A DNA stretch of 64,000 nucleotides from Hydrangea macrophylla. Lineage: Eukaryota; Streptophyta; Magnoliopsida; Cornales; Hydrangeaceae. The position numbers and the translations under genes are program-made. The DNA lies in NCBI GenBank assembly GCA_033977485.1, contig CM066998.1, positions 57,316,274 to 57,380,273 on the forward strand, in the 5' to 3' direction. The notes under the pieces are model-generated. The model had not been told where the DNA came from, did no database searches, and worked only from the letters and a program-made list of their open reading frames with translations. Each line of letters opens with the position of its first letter. Within the stretch, counting starts at the first letter, position 1. Of the stretch, positions 1 through 11,175 are shown one piece after another.

Positions 1-54
<54 letters not shown>
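1..54. repeat. compound CA/GA microsatellite
   Basis: A run of CA dinucleotides changes directly into a run of GA dinucleotides at the left edge of the window. It is simple sequence with no coding content. Confidence 0.95.
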
Positions 55-57
<3 letters not shown>

Positions 58-459
58 AATCTGTATCCTTTTTCAATATATACATATATATATATATGTG
101 TGTGTATATATCATTGTCAATGACATTTTTATATATCATTGTCAAGGCATTAAATGGCCTTGACAAATTTTCCTTCCTTTTTTTTTTGTGTGTGTGTTTT
201 CTTTAGTTGAGAGTTAGGAATGTAGTAAGCACATGAGAGATAATCCCGTGTGTTTGCTACGTCTTTCTTTCCCTTTATTGCATTATTTTAGCTTCATTTT
301 TATTTAAGCAATAAAATATGTAAAAGCACATAATTGCACACATTTGAATGACATCATCATTAAATAATATTAATTCCAAAATGCATGTAAAACTAGAGAT
401 TTGAGGATTAAAGGAGCACTATATCTATTATATTAGTACATCAATATTCATTGTTTGTC

Positions 460-505
460 ACACCCTTCAACTAGCTTTTTGCTAGTCCCTAGCAATGAAA
501 TGAAA
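460..505 (-). other. possible retroelement 3' polypurine-tract region
   Basis: On the minus strand this reads CATTGCTAGGGACTAGCAAA followed by a short spacer and GAAGGGTGTGAC. The pattern of a short inverted repeat TTGCTAGGGACTAGCAA just before a purine-rich GGGTGTGA stretch resembles the end of the internal region of Tat/Ogre-type elements. No coding domain adjoins it, so this is a weak call. Confidence 0.35.
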
Positions 506-1257
506 GAAAGATTGTTCTAAAAGTTTTATTAAAAGTAGGAGTAAACTAAGGAAAATAAAATATAACTCACTGTCGCAGGAATCGCGATTGTATTTAGCAT
601 ATGTAATAAGCCATTAAACCCATAGGTTATCCCTAGTGGACGAGTGTTGTCTCGTGAGATTTTGCATTGAATATACCCACAAAATTCAAATTTAAATTTC
701 AAAATGTAAAAATAAAGGTAGATTTTTCCTTTTACAACAGATAAGATCAAATTTGGTAATAAAATGAAATTCCATGTAATAGTAATGCAATATACACACT
801 CACAGTTTGTCAAAAGTAGCAATTTATATATATATATATATACTCTTTAAACTTACAGTGTGTGCTTGAAAAATTAAACAGCTGATCTTAACTTCAAAGT
901 TTACATAGCTAATAGCAGTCATAAAACTTGTAGTTTTAAATCAAATCTTACTGGGATTCCACTCTTTTAATGAGAAACTCTTAGAAATCAGTGTAGATAA
1001 TATCTCATATGATAGGGAAGCAAAGATAGGGAAATTGCTTCCAAATTTTGATGACTCAATATATAGGCATTTGGAGTACAATAAGTCTCATGAAAGAATG
1101 CTTAGCATTAGAAGAGCGATCTACCGTGGAGAACATCCTTATCACTTAAATTTAAAAATCAATTTCTTTTTTGGCTGGTATTGGATAGAAATTAAGATAG
1201 GTAGGAGATTTGGTGTGTATTTGTTTTTTACTTTTATTTTATTTTTTCAGTTTCTCG

Positions 1258-1259
<2 letters not shown>

Positions 1260-1327
<68 letters not shown>
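1260..1327. repeat. CT microsatellite
   Basis: About 34 CT units with one TA interruption near 1290. The serine/leucine-rich open frames overlapping it are artefacts of the repeat. Confidence 0.95.
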
Positions 1328-1332
<5 letters not shown>

Positions 1333-2929
1333 GAAATCAACTCCTTTCTTTCTTTATCACTTCTTGTAATATCATTACAGTCCAATCACATACATAGATA
1401 TAGAAGTGTGGTTTGTACTTCCAGATGGAGCAATGCATGATTTGGAGAGAACTGAGAATAGGGCAATATTAGGTAAAGGGGGTGCATTTGAAAGAAAAGA
1501 TGGCCTAAATCATTTTCAAAATAAATTGACTCTGTTCATTCAAGCAATTTTGAAGTTCTAATGATATATCTTTAACGTTGTCTTATAATGATCAGTCAAA
1601 AAGAATAATAATGAGACTTTCAACGAGTGATATGATAAAAAGAATGAGACTAAAAAGAATAGTAATCCTCATAAAGAAAGATTGGCACAAAAGCTCACAT
1701 GGGTTAATTTAGTTTCCACTACTTGTCTTTAAACTACATAGTTTATGTTCACTCATCCATTTTGATTCAGTAAATATTTTCACACTGTTTCAAAATGTTT
1801 AAAGTTTAAAGAGTTTCTAGCATTTGAAAATAGTTAATTAAACATGTAACAATGTGTTGTATGCTATTAAAATATCCAAAAAAAACATAAACGTGTCAAA
1901 TTTTATCTTATGTAGACGTAAAAGAAAAACTTCTGAAAAATCCTAAGCGTATCCACTAGGTTGGATACATATATGGTGCGACTAGTATCCTCTGTACCTA
2001 TACAAAAGAGGTTACGCAATCCGGAGCATCCAAGTTGTCACTATCGCTCATCCACCTCTAGTAAAAGAGATGGGTCTAGAACCACTAACAAGCTAAAACA
2101 TCAGTAAGAGGTTAGGAGATAACTCTAGGTTTACCTGGTTTTTTGCTGCCTCTAGGATCAATCACTGCACTAGACATATCTAGTGATGTTGGGAGCATGC
2201 AAATTATTCTTATCGAACCAGCTACTGAAAGTCATATGTACATGTAGGATCATTTTAAAGTCTGACTTGACTGAAAATTATTAAATGTACTGAAAATAAA
2301 TCTAAAAAAAATGAGGGATGGGAAACCAAAGTTCATTTAGGTATCAAAGGATCCAATCCTCTTTCTTAACCAAAATTTTCTTTTGTTTTGATTTGAATTG
2401 TCTTTTGTAACAGTAGTAAACTTTAAAAGAAGTGTCATTATGAGCAATTAAATCATGATATTTTTCTCTATAACAATTCAAACACCATCCTAACATTTTA
2501 GCTTTCCTTTTGATGACATAAAGGTTAGTGCCAGCAAAGAGTTTCTTCTGCTAAAAAACAAGTGAGCGAACCATTAACTTCTGGTCATTGACTGTCAAAA
2601 CCATTTTTAATACTCTCAGCCAACAAGAGAGGCTAGACTCTACCCTCCACTCCTTCCAACTATCAACTAAGATCTAATTAAAGAGAGCTTAGAGGAGGTG
2701 GGTGGAAACTTATTTAAAAGCTATATTTATACTAAGGAATATATATATATATATATATTCAGAAACTAAAAAAAAAACTAAAATTAAGTTTTTTTTTTTA
2801 ATTCTAAGAATTACTTTATATATATATATATATATTTTTGTAAACTAATTAAAAAAACTACATGTTTCCCCCTCTCTCCTTTTTATTAACAAAAAACTAG
2901 GGGAAAAAACTACATTTTTTTCTCTCTTT

Positions 2930-3700
2930 TTTTCTTTTTCTTTTTCTTTTTAACAAGGGCAACACAGCATTATCATAACATCAATTAGGAAAACAATAAG
3001 GTAAAGTTCAAAATACATAAGACTGGTAATTAGCGCGTCGGGCATTTTTTGGAGTTGAAGCTAAAATGGAAAAATATCATCTGCCACATAGAGATCTGAG
3101 AACTTAGTAGGGTCGTGGATCGAGTGGTATTTCCAAGCTTATCTGGTGAGTGGGTACCTACAAGTTGTGCATTATATTTTTGGTTAAACAACGGAAAAGA
3201 GAGAAACAAAAATAAAAAAATAAAAACATAAAATTTAAGCCGGATTGGAAAGAAAGGAAAAAAAAACACTAAATAAAATCAAAATCAAGTTTTTCTCTAG
3301 ATTATAGATCTTACCTTTAGTGATCGATAGAGTTGATCTTGATTTTAGATCGAAAAAAAAATAAAGAAAATGGGAAATTAAGAGAGATCGGGGCAAGAGT
3401 CTGAGAGTGACAGAGAGTCGGAGATGAGAGAGAGGGCGCCGTGAGAGAAAAGAGAAAGGAAGAAGAAAAACAAGAGATGGGAAAAGTTTTTAGAGTTAAA
3501 AGTCCTATTTATAGCCATTTTATCTTTTTTAGTCTAGCTTTCAAAAAAAAAAAAAAAAAAAAGCTTATCATTTTCTTTAATTTATTTATTTTTTAGCTAA
3601 ATAATTTAAAATAAAGATAAAACAAACAAATAGGTGTTAATCGTGAAATCGTCCCTCTCCCCAACTGAGTCTGACATTGTCTTCAATGAGTGAGATGAGA
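2930..3700 (-). mobile_element. probable 3' UTR and LTR promoter of a Tat/Athila-like element
   Basis: This lies downstream, on the minus strand, of the integrase remnant at 3863-4279. Near 3660-3690 the minus strand reads GACAATGTCAGACTCAG and then GTTGGGGAGAGGG, the position and character of the polypurine tract in this group. Near 3505-3517 the minus strand reads GGCTATAAATAGG, a good TATA box, followed by a CT-rich leader. That order fits a 3' LTR with its promoter. I could not fix LTR ends or a TSD. Confidence 0.5.
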
Positions 3701-3862
3701 AAAAGAAGCATAGGATAACACCTGTAATAAAAAGAAATACACAAAGAAAAGATAGAACAATAATAACAAAATTAACTTATATATATAAAAAGTGATCAAA
3801 ATAAGAGTATAGGACTATAAATACTCTGATACACTGTCTTATACTAATTATAATTTAAGATA

Positions 3863-4279
3863 TTAAGGAGCATTATAGTTGGGGTCCTCCAAAGAAATGG
3901 ACTCCAACTCAAGTTCAAATCCTTCTAAAAATGGCTTTAATCTATGCCCATTAACTTTAAATGTATTTTCATCTTTAGGGTCCTCAATCTCGACAGTTCT
4001 ATAAGGATAAACCTTTTTGACTATATACGGACCAGTCCATCGATATTTCATCTTTCCTCTAAAAAGATGTAGTCTGGAGTCATGTAATAGAACTTTTTGC
4101 ACGGGGGTAAATCTTTTGCGCAAAAGATTCGTATCATGATACATTTTAGTTCTTGCTTGATGAATTCGGGCGTTATCATATGCATCTTTATGAATTTCTT
4201 CAAGCTCACTTAATTGTAATTGTAGAAAATAATGTGGTCGGGCCATATAAGCACCCACATAATTTTGGACCGGGTCCAA
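3863..4279 (-). pseudogene. Ty3 (Tat/Athila-like) integrase C-terminal fragment
   Basis: A 138-codon open frame ends the pol gene of a Ty3 retrotransposon. It shows a helical stretch with ELEEIHKDAYDNARI, then RWTGPYIVKKVYPYRTVEIED and TFKVNGHRLKPFL (residues about 75-118), the hallmark end of integrase in Tat/Athila-lineage elements. The catalytic core, RT and gag are absent. The upstream side is cut where a copia-like LTR begins, near 4280, so this is a broken remnant rather than a host gene. The frame itself is undamaged, which suggests only moderate age. Confidence 0.8.
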
Positions 4280-4280
4280 A

Positions 4281-4416
4281 GAGGCATGGGCTTTTGAAGT
4301 CCTAAACTAGTAGAGTTTGTGTATGCCTATAAATATACACATATATCACACAAACCCTACATGAGATATAGAATTACAGCAACCTCTCTCTCTCTACACA
4401 CAACAATCTCTCTCTC
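4281..4416 (+). mobile_element. left part of a copia-like LTR with TATA box
   Basis: The stretch contains TATAAATA near 4330-4337 and a CT-rich leader. It is interrupted at 4416 by a solo LTR and resumes at 10285, where the text again starts with CTCTC and ACACAC. The resumed part ends in TTTTACA at 10560 directly before a TGGTATCAGA primer-binding site. The 5' end of this LTR is not resolved; it appears to abut the integrase remnant. Confidence 0.5.
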
Positions 4417-5774
4417 TGTAACAACCTACATTTTCATTTATTTATCCGTATTTGTATTGTCATAATTAAATTCATACGGTATTGTCTGCATTTATCTAAT
4501 TACATATCTTATGTTTAGAATTTATTACTTGCTTTATTTCATATTTAAAATTCTTATTGGGGCCAAACGGCAATTTTACAAAATTAGTCATACCTGTGTT
4601 GGATTTTAAAAACTGTATTTCAAAACGGAGAAAATATCTTCTTTCAACTCAAACTGTATTTTTATAAAACCAGAAAATGATTTCTTACGTTAAAATGAAT
4701 TTTCTGTATTTTGTGGTGATCACTACGCCCCGAAAATACCAGTTATGTTCTAAAACTGTCTACGCCGCGTTAATTTCCCACAGTTTGGGAATCTCCCCCA
4801 ATCATTACTAGGCTTGTTTGGGTAATGCTTTTGAATTGTGTGTGAACCTAGTGCCGTAAGTTGTTTTTATCCCAACAACCTAAGTGACTCCTAGACATTT
4901 GGCTTGTGCCTTGTTTGGTTATTTGCATCTTGTGTGTGTTTAGTTGTGCCTTATAGCTAGATTTGCCAAACACCACTACTTGACCCTTCAAACAATTGGG
5001 AGACATCTGTAGTTGAGATAGGTGTATATATGTATGTATAATTCCTGCATAAGCTGTGGACCTCTTATAATTAAGGAGTTGCTAATCAAATTTAGTTGTA
5101 GAGTGAAGTTTACAACTCACAACTTGGTGGCCAAGTTTGGCTATTCTCTTATTTATACACCACATACACCTCACACAAACACAACCTCTGCATAATTCAA
5201 GAACACAGAGAAAAAAAGAGAGAGCTTGAGAGTTTAAATTTCTGGAGAGAGAAAGCTTAATCCCCGTAGCCAAAGCTTGGGTTTGAATTTTCCTATATTG
5301 TTTTCCTTCTCAACAATTCTTCAATCTCTAATCTCTGTGAGTATTTTAAACTCACTCTAAATGTAATTCTATGCTTAGTTACTGATTGTGTGTATGTATA
5401 GATGAACCACTATTGCAAATTTCGTCCATGGAAGCTTGAGCTTCAAAGTCATAATTTTTCAAACCTTGACCAAAACTTGTTTTTAGAGTTGATTATGAAA
5501 GATATTACATCATAGATGATATGTTTAAAGTTTTAAGACATAATTCATTCATATGAAATAGTTTATAGGAAATTAAGTTTTGTCATCTTTTAGTCTTTCA
5601 TTAAATTCTAGAGTTATAGTTTAATTCATGTAAAATTGATTATGGATTCATAATCCTTGTGAAAAACCGAAGAGATCCATATATTATATGTCCTATATGC
5701 TTCGGATTTGCAAAATGGGTTAAAAGACCCTGAAATTCTGAAACAGGGGAAAGTTCAGCGAAGAAGACGAAGAC

Positions 5775-6010
5775 ACTGCCTGAACCCGCGTACGCGATCG
5801 CGCGAGCGGCCCGCACACGCGAGCTGTGTATTTTCAGGCAAATAGAAAAGTTTTTAATAAGAAAAACAAAAATTAAGCAGATCGCGCGAGCGGCCCGCGC
5901 GCGCGATCTCCCTGAATTATGGCAGATAGAAAAGTTTTTATAATAAAACAGAAAATGGGCATATCGCGCGAGCGACCCCTCGCGCGAGCGGTCCGCGCTT
6001 GCGACATTGG
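5775..6010 (+). repeat. CGCG-type palindrome cluster in LTR leader
   Basis: Several copies of ATCGCGCGAGCGGCCCGC and close variants sit in otherwise AT-rich LTR sequence, in three patches near 5790-5830, 5880-5912 and 5960-6005. Each is self-complementary or nearly so. The cluster lies downstream of the TATA-like box, so it would be transcribed. The sister LTR at 6274-9221 has the matching cluster at 7615-7905. Confidence 0.85.
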
Positions 6011-6954
6011 ACAGTTTCTAGTTTTTGCTTATTTTATGATAAGGAATTGTTTGGGTGATGTTTCATGAATTTCTAAAGCTCTGTTTGGGAAATTTACTCT
6101 AACAGACACCTATTTGGTTATGTTTGGACGATTAAAACGTTGTATTATGACTTATCAATCCTCGTACGCACGCCGTTTATATAATTCAGTGATTTACCGC
6201 ATGTTTAAAGTTTCATGACATACATATGGAGTCAGTCGTACATGCATGGTGAGTGTGAATGTTGGTCAGTGTATGTCACGCCCCGACGTAGCATAAATAA
6301 GGAAAGCGTTTAATTTCCTTTATGGACCCGTAGGTCGCGACAGTTTGAAGGATCGATTCCGTCCCAAACGTCGAACAACAAAAATAATAATTAAAGAAGA
6401 GCAATCAAGGCTTACAAATATTTTCTAACTTATTACATCTTATGAACGGGGTCAACTAAGGCACAGACCGCCTTGAAAATAAAATAATAACTTAGTGTCT
6501 GTTACAGTTATCCTTAAAACAAAACAGTTTAAAACTTAAACAGATAAACTTAAAACATATATATTTAATGAACAGTTCTCTAATTCCAAAAGCGGCCATT
6601 CTCAATTCGCATAGCCATATGATTCCTCCTGGTTATAACCTGAAAAGCCTGAACACGAATGTCCAGGACGCATCAACGTCGTCAGCTTCAAGAAGCTGGT
6701 GAGTATTAAAAACATGACTTTGAATGTAAAACATACCAACTTACCTTTTTCCAATTCCAAATTAAATCCACAAGTTTATAATTATGATTAAAGAGCTCGT
6801 TTAGAAAACAACCACAACATTATTTAAAGAGGGTAAATTTACACAGGTGGGACCGTGTATGAGAACAATGCACCCCACTCATCTTGCCAACTCTTTTCTC
6901 TCGACAGCCACAACAACCCACTCTCCTACTCCTGGTATCTTTGAAACACTCAGA

Positions 6955-7240
6955 TAGCCACACTTTAGCAACGGGGCGCCAGGGAGTGTCCAGTTTGCCT
7001 CACACTTTGGTCCGGGGTACCAGGGAGTGTCCAATGCCTCACACTTTGAATACCCTAACCGCCATGCAAATACCGGGGCAACCCCTCACGCAGTATCCAG
7101 ACTTGAGTATCAGGGAGTGTCCGTAGGCCACACTTTAGCACTACCATGGGTGCCAGGGAATGTCCGAGTTCGGCGTCACACACTTTAACGCTTCCATGGG
7201 CGTCAGGGAATGTCCATATTTGCCACCGTCGCATTTCAAA
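6955..7240 (-). repeat. tandem subrepeats in inner LTR (GGACACTCCCTG motif)
   Basis: Irregular units of about 60-75 bp share GGGAGTGTCC (plus strand) followed by a TCACACTTT stretch. At least five units are visible. The homologous array in the outer LTR is at 9280-9620 in the opposite orientation. Confidence 0.8.
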
Positions 7241-7614
7241 GATACCCTCTCCACAATCTTAACCACAACCACAACCACAGCCACAACCACAACCACAACC
7301 ACAGCTATAACCACAACCACAAACTCATACTCTTTCCATACTACCATTACTCTTTTCCACACAGATTGACACCCCCATGCATGTACCACTGACCCCACAT
7401 GAATAATATGCACTTAGACGAAATCAAAAATGCTGAATTAAAGGAACAACACGCGTACGGGGATTGATGAGTCATACTACAATGTTTTAATCATTCAAAC
7501 ATAACCAATTAGAGTTCTGATTAACTAAATTCCCAAAACAGAGCCTTATCAATACTAAAAAGTTGAACCAAACAGTCCCTAAACACAAAACAGACGAAAA
7601 CAGAAACTGTCAGA

Positions 7615-7905
7615 ACTCGCGCGCGCGGGCCGCTCGCGCGAAAGATCGCTCGCGCGATATGTCCAATTTTTAATTTTATAATTAAACTTTTCTGTCTCCC
7701 TGAGAAAGCCAAGGTCGCGCGCGCGGATCGCTCGCGCGAAAGGGTTCTCGCGCGACCCTCGCTCGCGCGGCCAGCCTAATTTTCCTTTATATACATAAAC
7801 TTTCCTTTCTGCCTGGGGAAGCATACCTCGCGCGCGCGGGCCGATCGCGCGAAACGTCGCTCGCGCGGGCCGCTCGCGCGATTCTCGCGCGCGCGATCGT
7901 GGCGC
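7615..7905 (-). repeat. CGCG-type palindrome cluster in inner LTR
   Basis: At least eight patches such as TCGCGCGCGCGGGCCGCTCG and GATCGCTCGCGCGA occur here, separated by AT-rich text. It corresponds to 5775-6010 of the outer LTR but has more units. Confidence 0.85.
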
Positions 7906-9279
7906 GAGATGAAGCTGAGGCTTCATCTTCTCCGCAGAAACTGCTCTGTTTCAGAAAACAGGGTCTAGAATTGACCCATTTCAAATCTGTAAGTATGTTT
8001 ATCATGTTATATATGGATCTCTTTGTTTTTAAACAAGGATTAAGAATCTAAGATTAATTTAACATGATTCTAACTATAATTCTCCAATTTCATGAAAAAC
8101 TAAAATATGTTAAAACTTAATTTCTAATATACTTTGTGGTATGAACAAATTAGGCTCTATAACTTCAAACATGGCATGTAGGATGTATAATCTTCCATAT
8201 TCATCTCTAAAAACGAATTTTGATTGAGTTTAGAAATTCATGGTTTTCATGCTATGAACTTCATACGTAAAATCATCAATGGAGGTTAACAAAATTAACC
8301 CAATACACATCAAATAAGTATGAGATTACATTCTTAGTGAGTTAGAAATACTCACAGATTGACAAAGATGAAGAGATGAGAATATGTTGAGAAAGAATTA
8401 GCAATATTAGAAATTAACTCTAAGCTTGGTTATGGAGTCTTGAGCTTTCTCTCTCTATATAATTTCAGAAATCAACTCTCAAGCTCTCTCTTTTCTCTCT
8501 GTGTTTCTGATTATAATCAGCAGAATGAATGTTGGCTAATGTTTATAAAGAACCAAAGTTTGATGAGCTTGGAGGCCAAGTAAAGCCTTCATCACTCTAC
8601 AATTTTAGTTTGGTTGGAAACAAACTAATACTCAGCACTTAATCAACGTATATACACAGATATATATCACAATTAACTCCACAGATCTTCCAAGAGTCAA
8701 GCATAGATAGTAGGGGTCAATTCAAAAGATGTTTGGGAAAATTAGCTTATGGCACTAGAATGTACATATAAGTTGTATGTTCCCAAACAAGGCACAAGGC
8801 AATCATCACTTGCCATAATTGGAAATAAAGCAAATGTCCAAATCGGTCACTTCCAAAATCTGTGGAAGTTAAACACAACATGGACAGTTTTGGACATAAA
8901 CTGGTATTTTCGGGGCGCGGTGGTCACCACAAAAATACAGGAATTCCATTTTAACGTAAGAATTGATTTTCTGGTTTCATAAAAATACTGATTGAGTCAA
9001 TAGAAGTTATTTTCACCGTTTTGAAATACAGATTTTGAAATCCATACTGGTATCAATAACTTTATAAAAATTACAATTTAACCCCAACATGAATTTTAAT
9101 TATGAAATAAGGGGTAATAATTAGAACATGAGAAATGTAATTAAATGAAGCAGTCAATACCAAATGAAATTTAATATGACAATGCAATTACAAATTAAAT
9201 ATAAAAATGCAGGTTATTACAGTGTAGAAAAGAGTAATGGTTAGTGTGGTAAAGAGAGTGTGATTGAGATTGTGTTGTG

Positions 9280-9620
9280 AACACTCCCTGGTAACTGTGT
9301 ACCAAAGTGTGACGTGTTGAGATTGCGGTGAGTGTATCTTTGTAGTGCGACGGTGGCAAAACTGGACACTCCCTGACGCCCATGGAAGCGTTAAAGTGTG
9401 TGACGCCGAACTTGGACATTCCCTGGCACCCATGGTAGTGCTAAAGTGTGGCCTACGGACACTCCCTGGTACCCGAGTCTGGATACTGCGTGAGGTTACC
9501 TCCGGTATTTGCGAGGCGGATTAGGTACTAAAGTGTGAGGCATTGGACACTCCCTAGTACCCCGGACCAAAGTGTGAGGCAAACTGGACATTCCCTGGCA
9601 CCCCTGTACTAAAGTGTGGC
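9280..9620 (+). repeat. tandem subrepeats in outer LTR (GGACACTCCCTG motif)
   Basis: Six or so units carry GGACACTCCCTGG or GGACATTCCCTGG followed by AAAGTGTG, spaced about 50-75 bp. This is the same array as at 6955-7240 in the inner LTR. Confidence 0.8.
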
Positions 9621-10284
9621 TATCGGAGTATTACAAGGATACTGGTGTGAGATAGTGGGTTATTGTGTTTGTCGAGAGAAAAGAGTCGGTAAGATGAGAT
9701 GGTGCATTGTTTTCATACACGGTCACATATATGTGAATTATAGCTTTCAAATAATATTGTGGTTGTTTTCTAAATGAACTCTTTACTTTAATGTAAACTT
9801 GTTGAATTAAATGGGAATTTGAAAATGGTAATGAGTATGCCTTACATTCAAAGTTATGTTTTTAATACTCACCAGCTTCTTGAAACTGACGACGTTGATG
9901 CGTCCTGGACATTCGTGTTCAGGCTTTTCAGGTTATGACTACGCGGGGCCTTATGACTACGCTAACTGAGAATGGCTATTTTTGGACGAAAAACTGTTAT
10001 CAATGTTCCATGCTTTAATTTATGAACTGTTTTGTAATAAGGATGACTGTAATAGGCGATAGATATTGTTTTTTTTTTTTAAGGCGGCTTGTGCCTTAGT
10101 AGACCCCGTATCGTAATATGTAATAAGTTAGAAAAATATTTGTAAGCTTTGATTGCTCTACTCTGATTATGGTTTTATGTTGTTCGACGTTTGGGACGGA
10201 ATCGATCCTTCAAACTGTCGCGACCTATGGGTCCATAAAGGAAATTAAACGCTTTCCATATTTATGCTACGTCGGGGCGTGACA

Positions 10285-10302
10285 CTCTCTCTCTACACAC
10301 GA

Positions 10303-10339
<37 letters not shown>

Positions 10340-10574
10340 GTATCACCAAAAGAGCTAGGGATCTAGAACGTGGCATCATCGGAGATCGCTCAAGAAGCAC
10401 TCTCTGTGACTAATACAAGACACGAGAGGGTACATGGAGGCAGTGGATTCGCGGTATCATCAGAGGGCTCGTAATAACTCCGTTTCGACAATCCAACGAG
10501 TTATTCCGTTGGGTAACGCACCTATACTCATCATATATGCATGTGTGTATGTGTTTTACATTGGTATCAGATCC
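10285..10574 (+). mobile_element. right part of copia-like LTR plus primer-binding site
   Basis: This continues the LTR interrupted at 4416. It carries a CT microsatellite (10306-10335) and ends GTGTTTTACA at 10560. TTGGTATCAGATCC follows at 10561-10574, of the type complementary to the 3' end of initiator methionine tRNA. The rest of that element is not recognisable to the right. Confidence 0.55.
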
Positions 10575-11175
10575 ATAAGGATGTTTGTTCGCCAATATAT
10601 GTACGCAAAACAGATCCACCATGGGTGAACCTTGTTTTATGTTCAAAACCTGCCAAAATCTAATTTCAAAGTGGGTCTAAGTTGAAAACCCTAATTTTTT
10701 TTTGAAATTTTTGATTGGGATGTGTTCTAATACATCTATAGAGTCTGTCCATGAAGTCTCATAGCCCAATTATCTCAAAAGGAGAAGAAATTGTAAACCC
10801 TAATTTCTAGATTGTTAAAACTGAATTTTTTTTTTTGAACTTTGAACTACTTTTTTGGATGATTCATACGTGTAATCGGTCTATTTTTTTATATTCAAAC
10901 TTCAAGTACTCCACGAGATCTTTCCAACCATATATAGTTTGTTGAAAACGGATCACAAACAAGGGAGATATGAGCGTGCAAAGGTAGGGGGTCGTGCAGC
11001 TAGAAGCTACGATTAGGGTTTCTAGAGGAAGAAGATAACCCTCGCTACCTTCCCCACGCGCACCGTTGGCGCGTCAGGCGGTGCCGGTGATCGGAAGCCA
11101 CCCTTTCTGGGGCTTGTGGGTCCCTCTCTGGCCACTCTATTTTAATAAATTTTTTATTAAAATTTTTCAGAATAA
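10575..11175 (+). other. non-coding leader after the primer-binding site
   Basis: There is no convincing open frame. The text has several AAACCCTAATTT stretches and looks like the untranslated or decayed start of a retroelement internal region. It is cut at 11175, where an LTR of a minus-strand element begins. Confidence 0.4.

Larger units (their letters stand above)
55..2929. other. unassigned AT-rich DNA with simple repeats
   Basis: I see no supportable gene here; the open frames are short and of low complexity. The stretch holds AT dinucleotide runs (about 823-842, 2740-2758 and 2817-2834), the CT run listed separately and a possible retroelement polypurine tract near 460-505. It is probably old retroelement DNA, because the next block on the right is the 3' part of a Ty3 element on the minus strand. 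Confidence 0.5.
6274..9221 (-). mobile_element. inner solo LTR, same family, opposite orientation
   Basis: On the plus strand it begins TGTCACGCCCC and ends GGTTATTACA. It is flanked by the 5-bp TSD GTGTA at 6269-6273 and 9222-9226. Read on the minus strand it matches the outer LTR from end to end, roughly four bases in five where I aligned the two. Length is 2,948 bp, close to the outer copy. A TATA-like TTTATAAA lies near 8540 on the minus strand. No internal retroelement sequence adjoins it, so it is a solo LTR nested in a solo LTR. Confidence 0.92.
4417..10284 (+). mobile_element. outer solo LTR of a Ty3-type element (interrupted)
   Basis: The element begins TGTAACAACC and ends GGGGCGTGACA, the TG...CA ends of an LTR, and is flanked by the 5-bp TSD CTCTC at 4412-4416 and 10285-10289. 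It is interrupted by an inverted copy of the same family at 6274-9221. Without the insert and its extra TSD the LTR is about 2,915 bp. No internal region, primer-binding site or second LTR adjoins it, so it is a solo LTR left by LTR-LTR recombination. A TATA-like TTTATACACC lies near 5151. Its palindrome cluster and tandem subrepeats are listed separately. Confidence 0.9.

Noticed and set aside
7141..7413. Valine- and histidine/asparagine-rich ORFs
   Set aside because: They arise from a CCACAACCACAA simple repeat within the inner LTR.
7579..8005. Arginine/alanine-rich ORFs (RERPARA, RARDLGF)
   Set aside because: They are translations of the CGCG palindrome cluster; no conserved domain.
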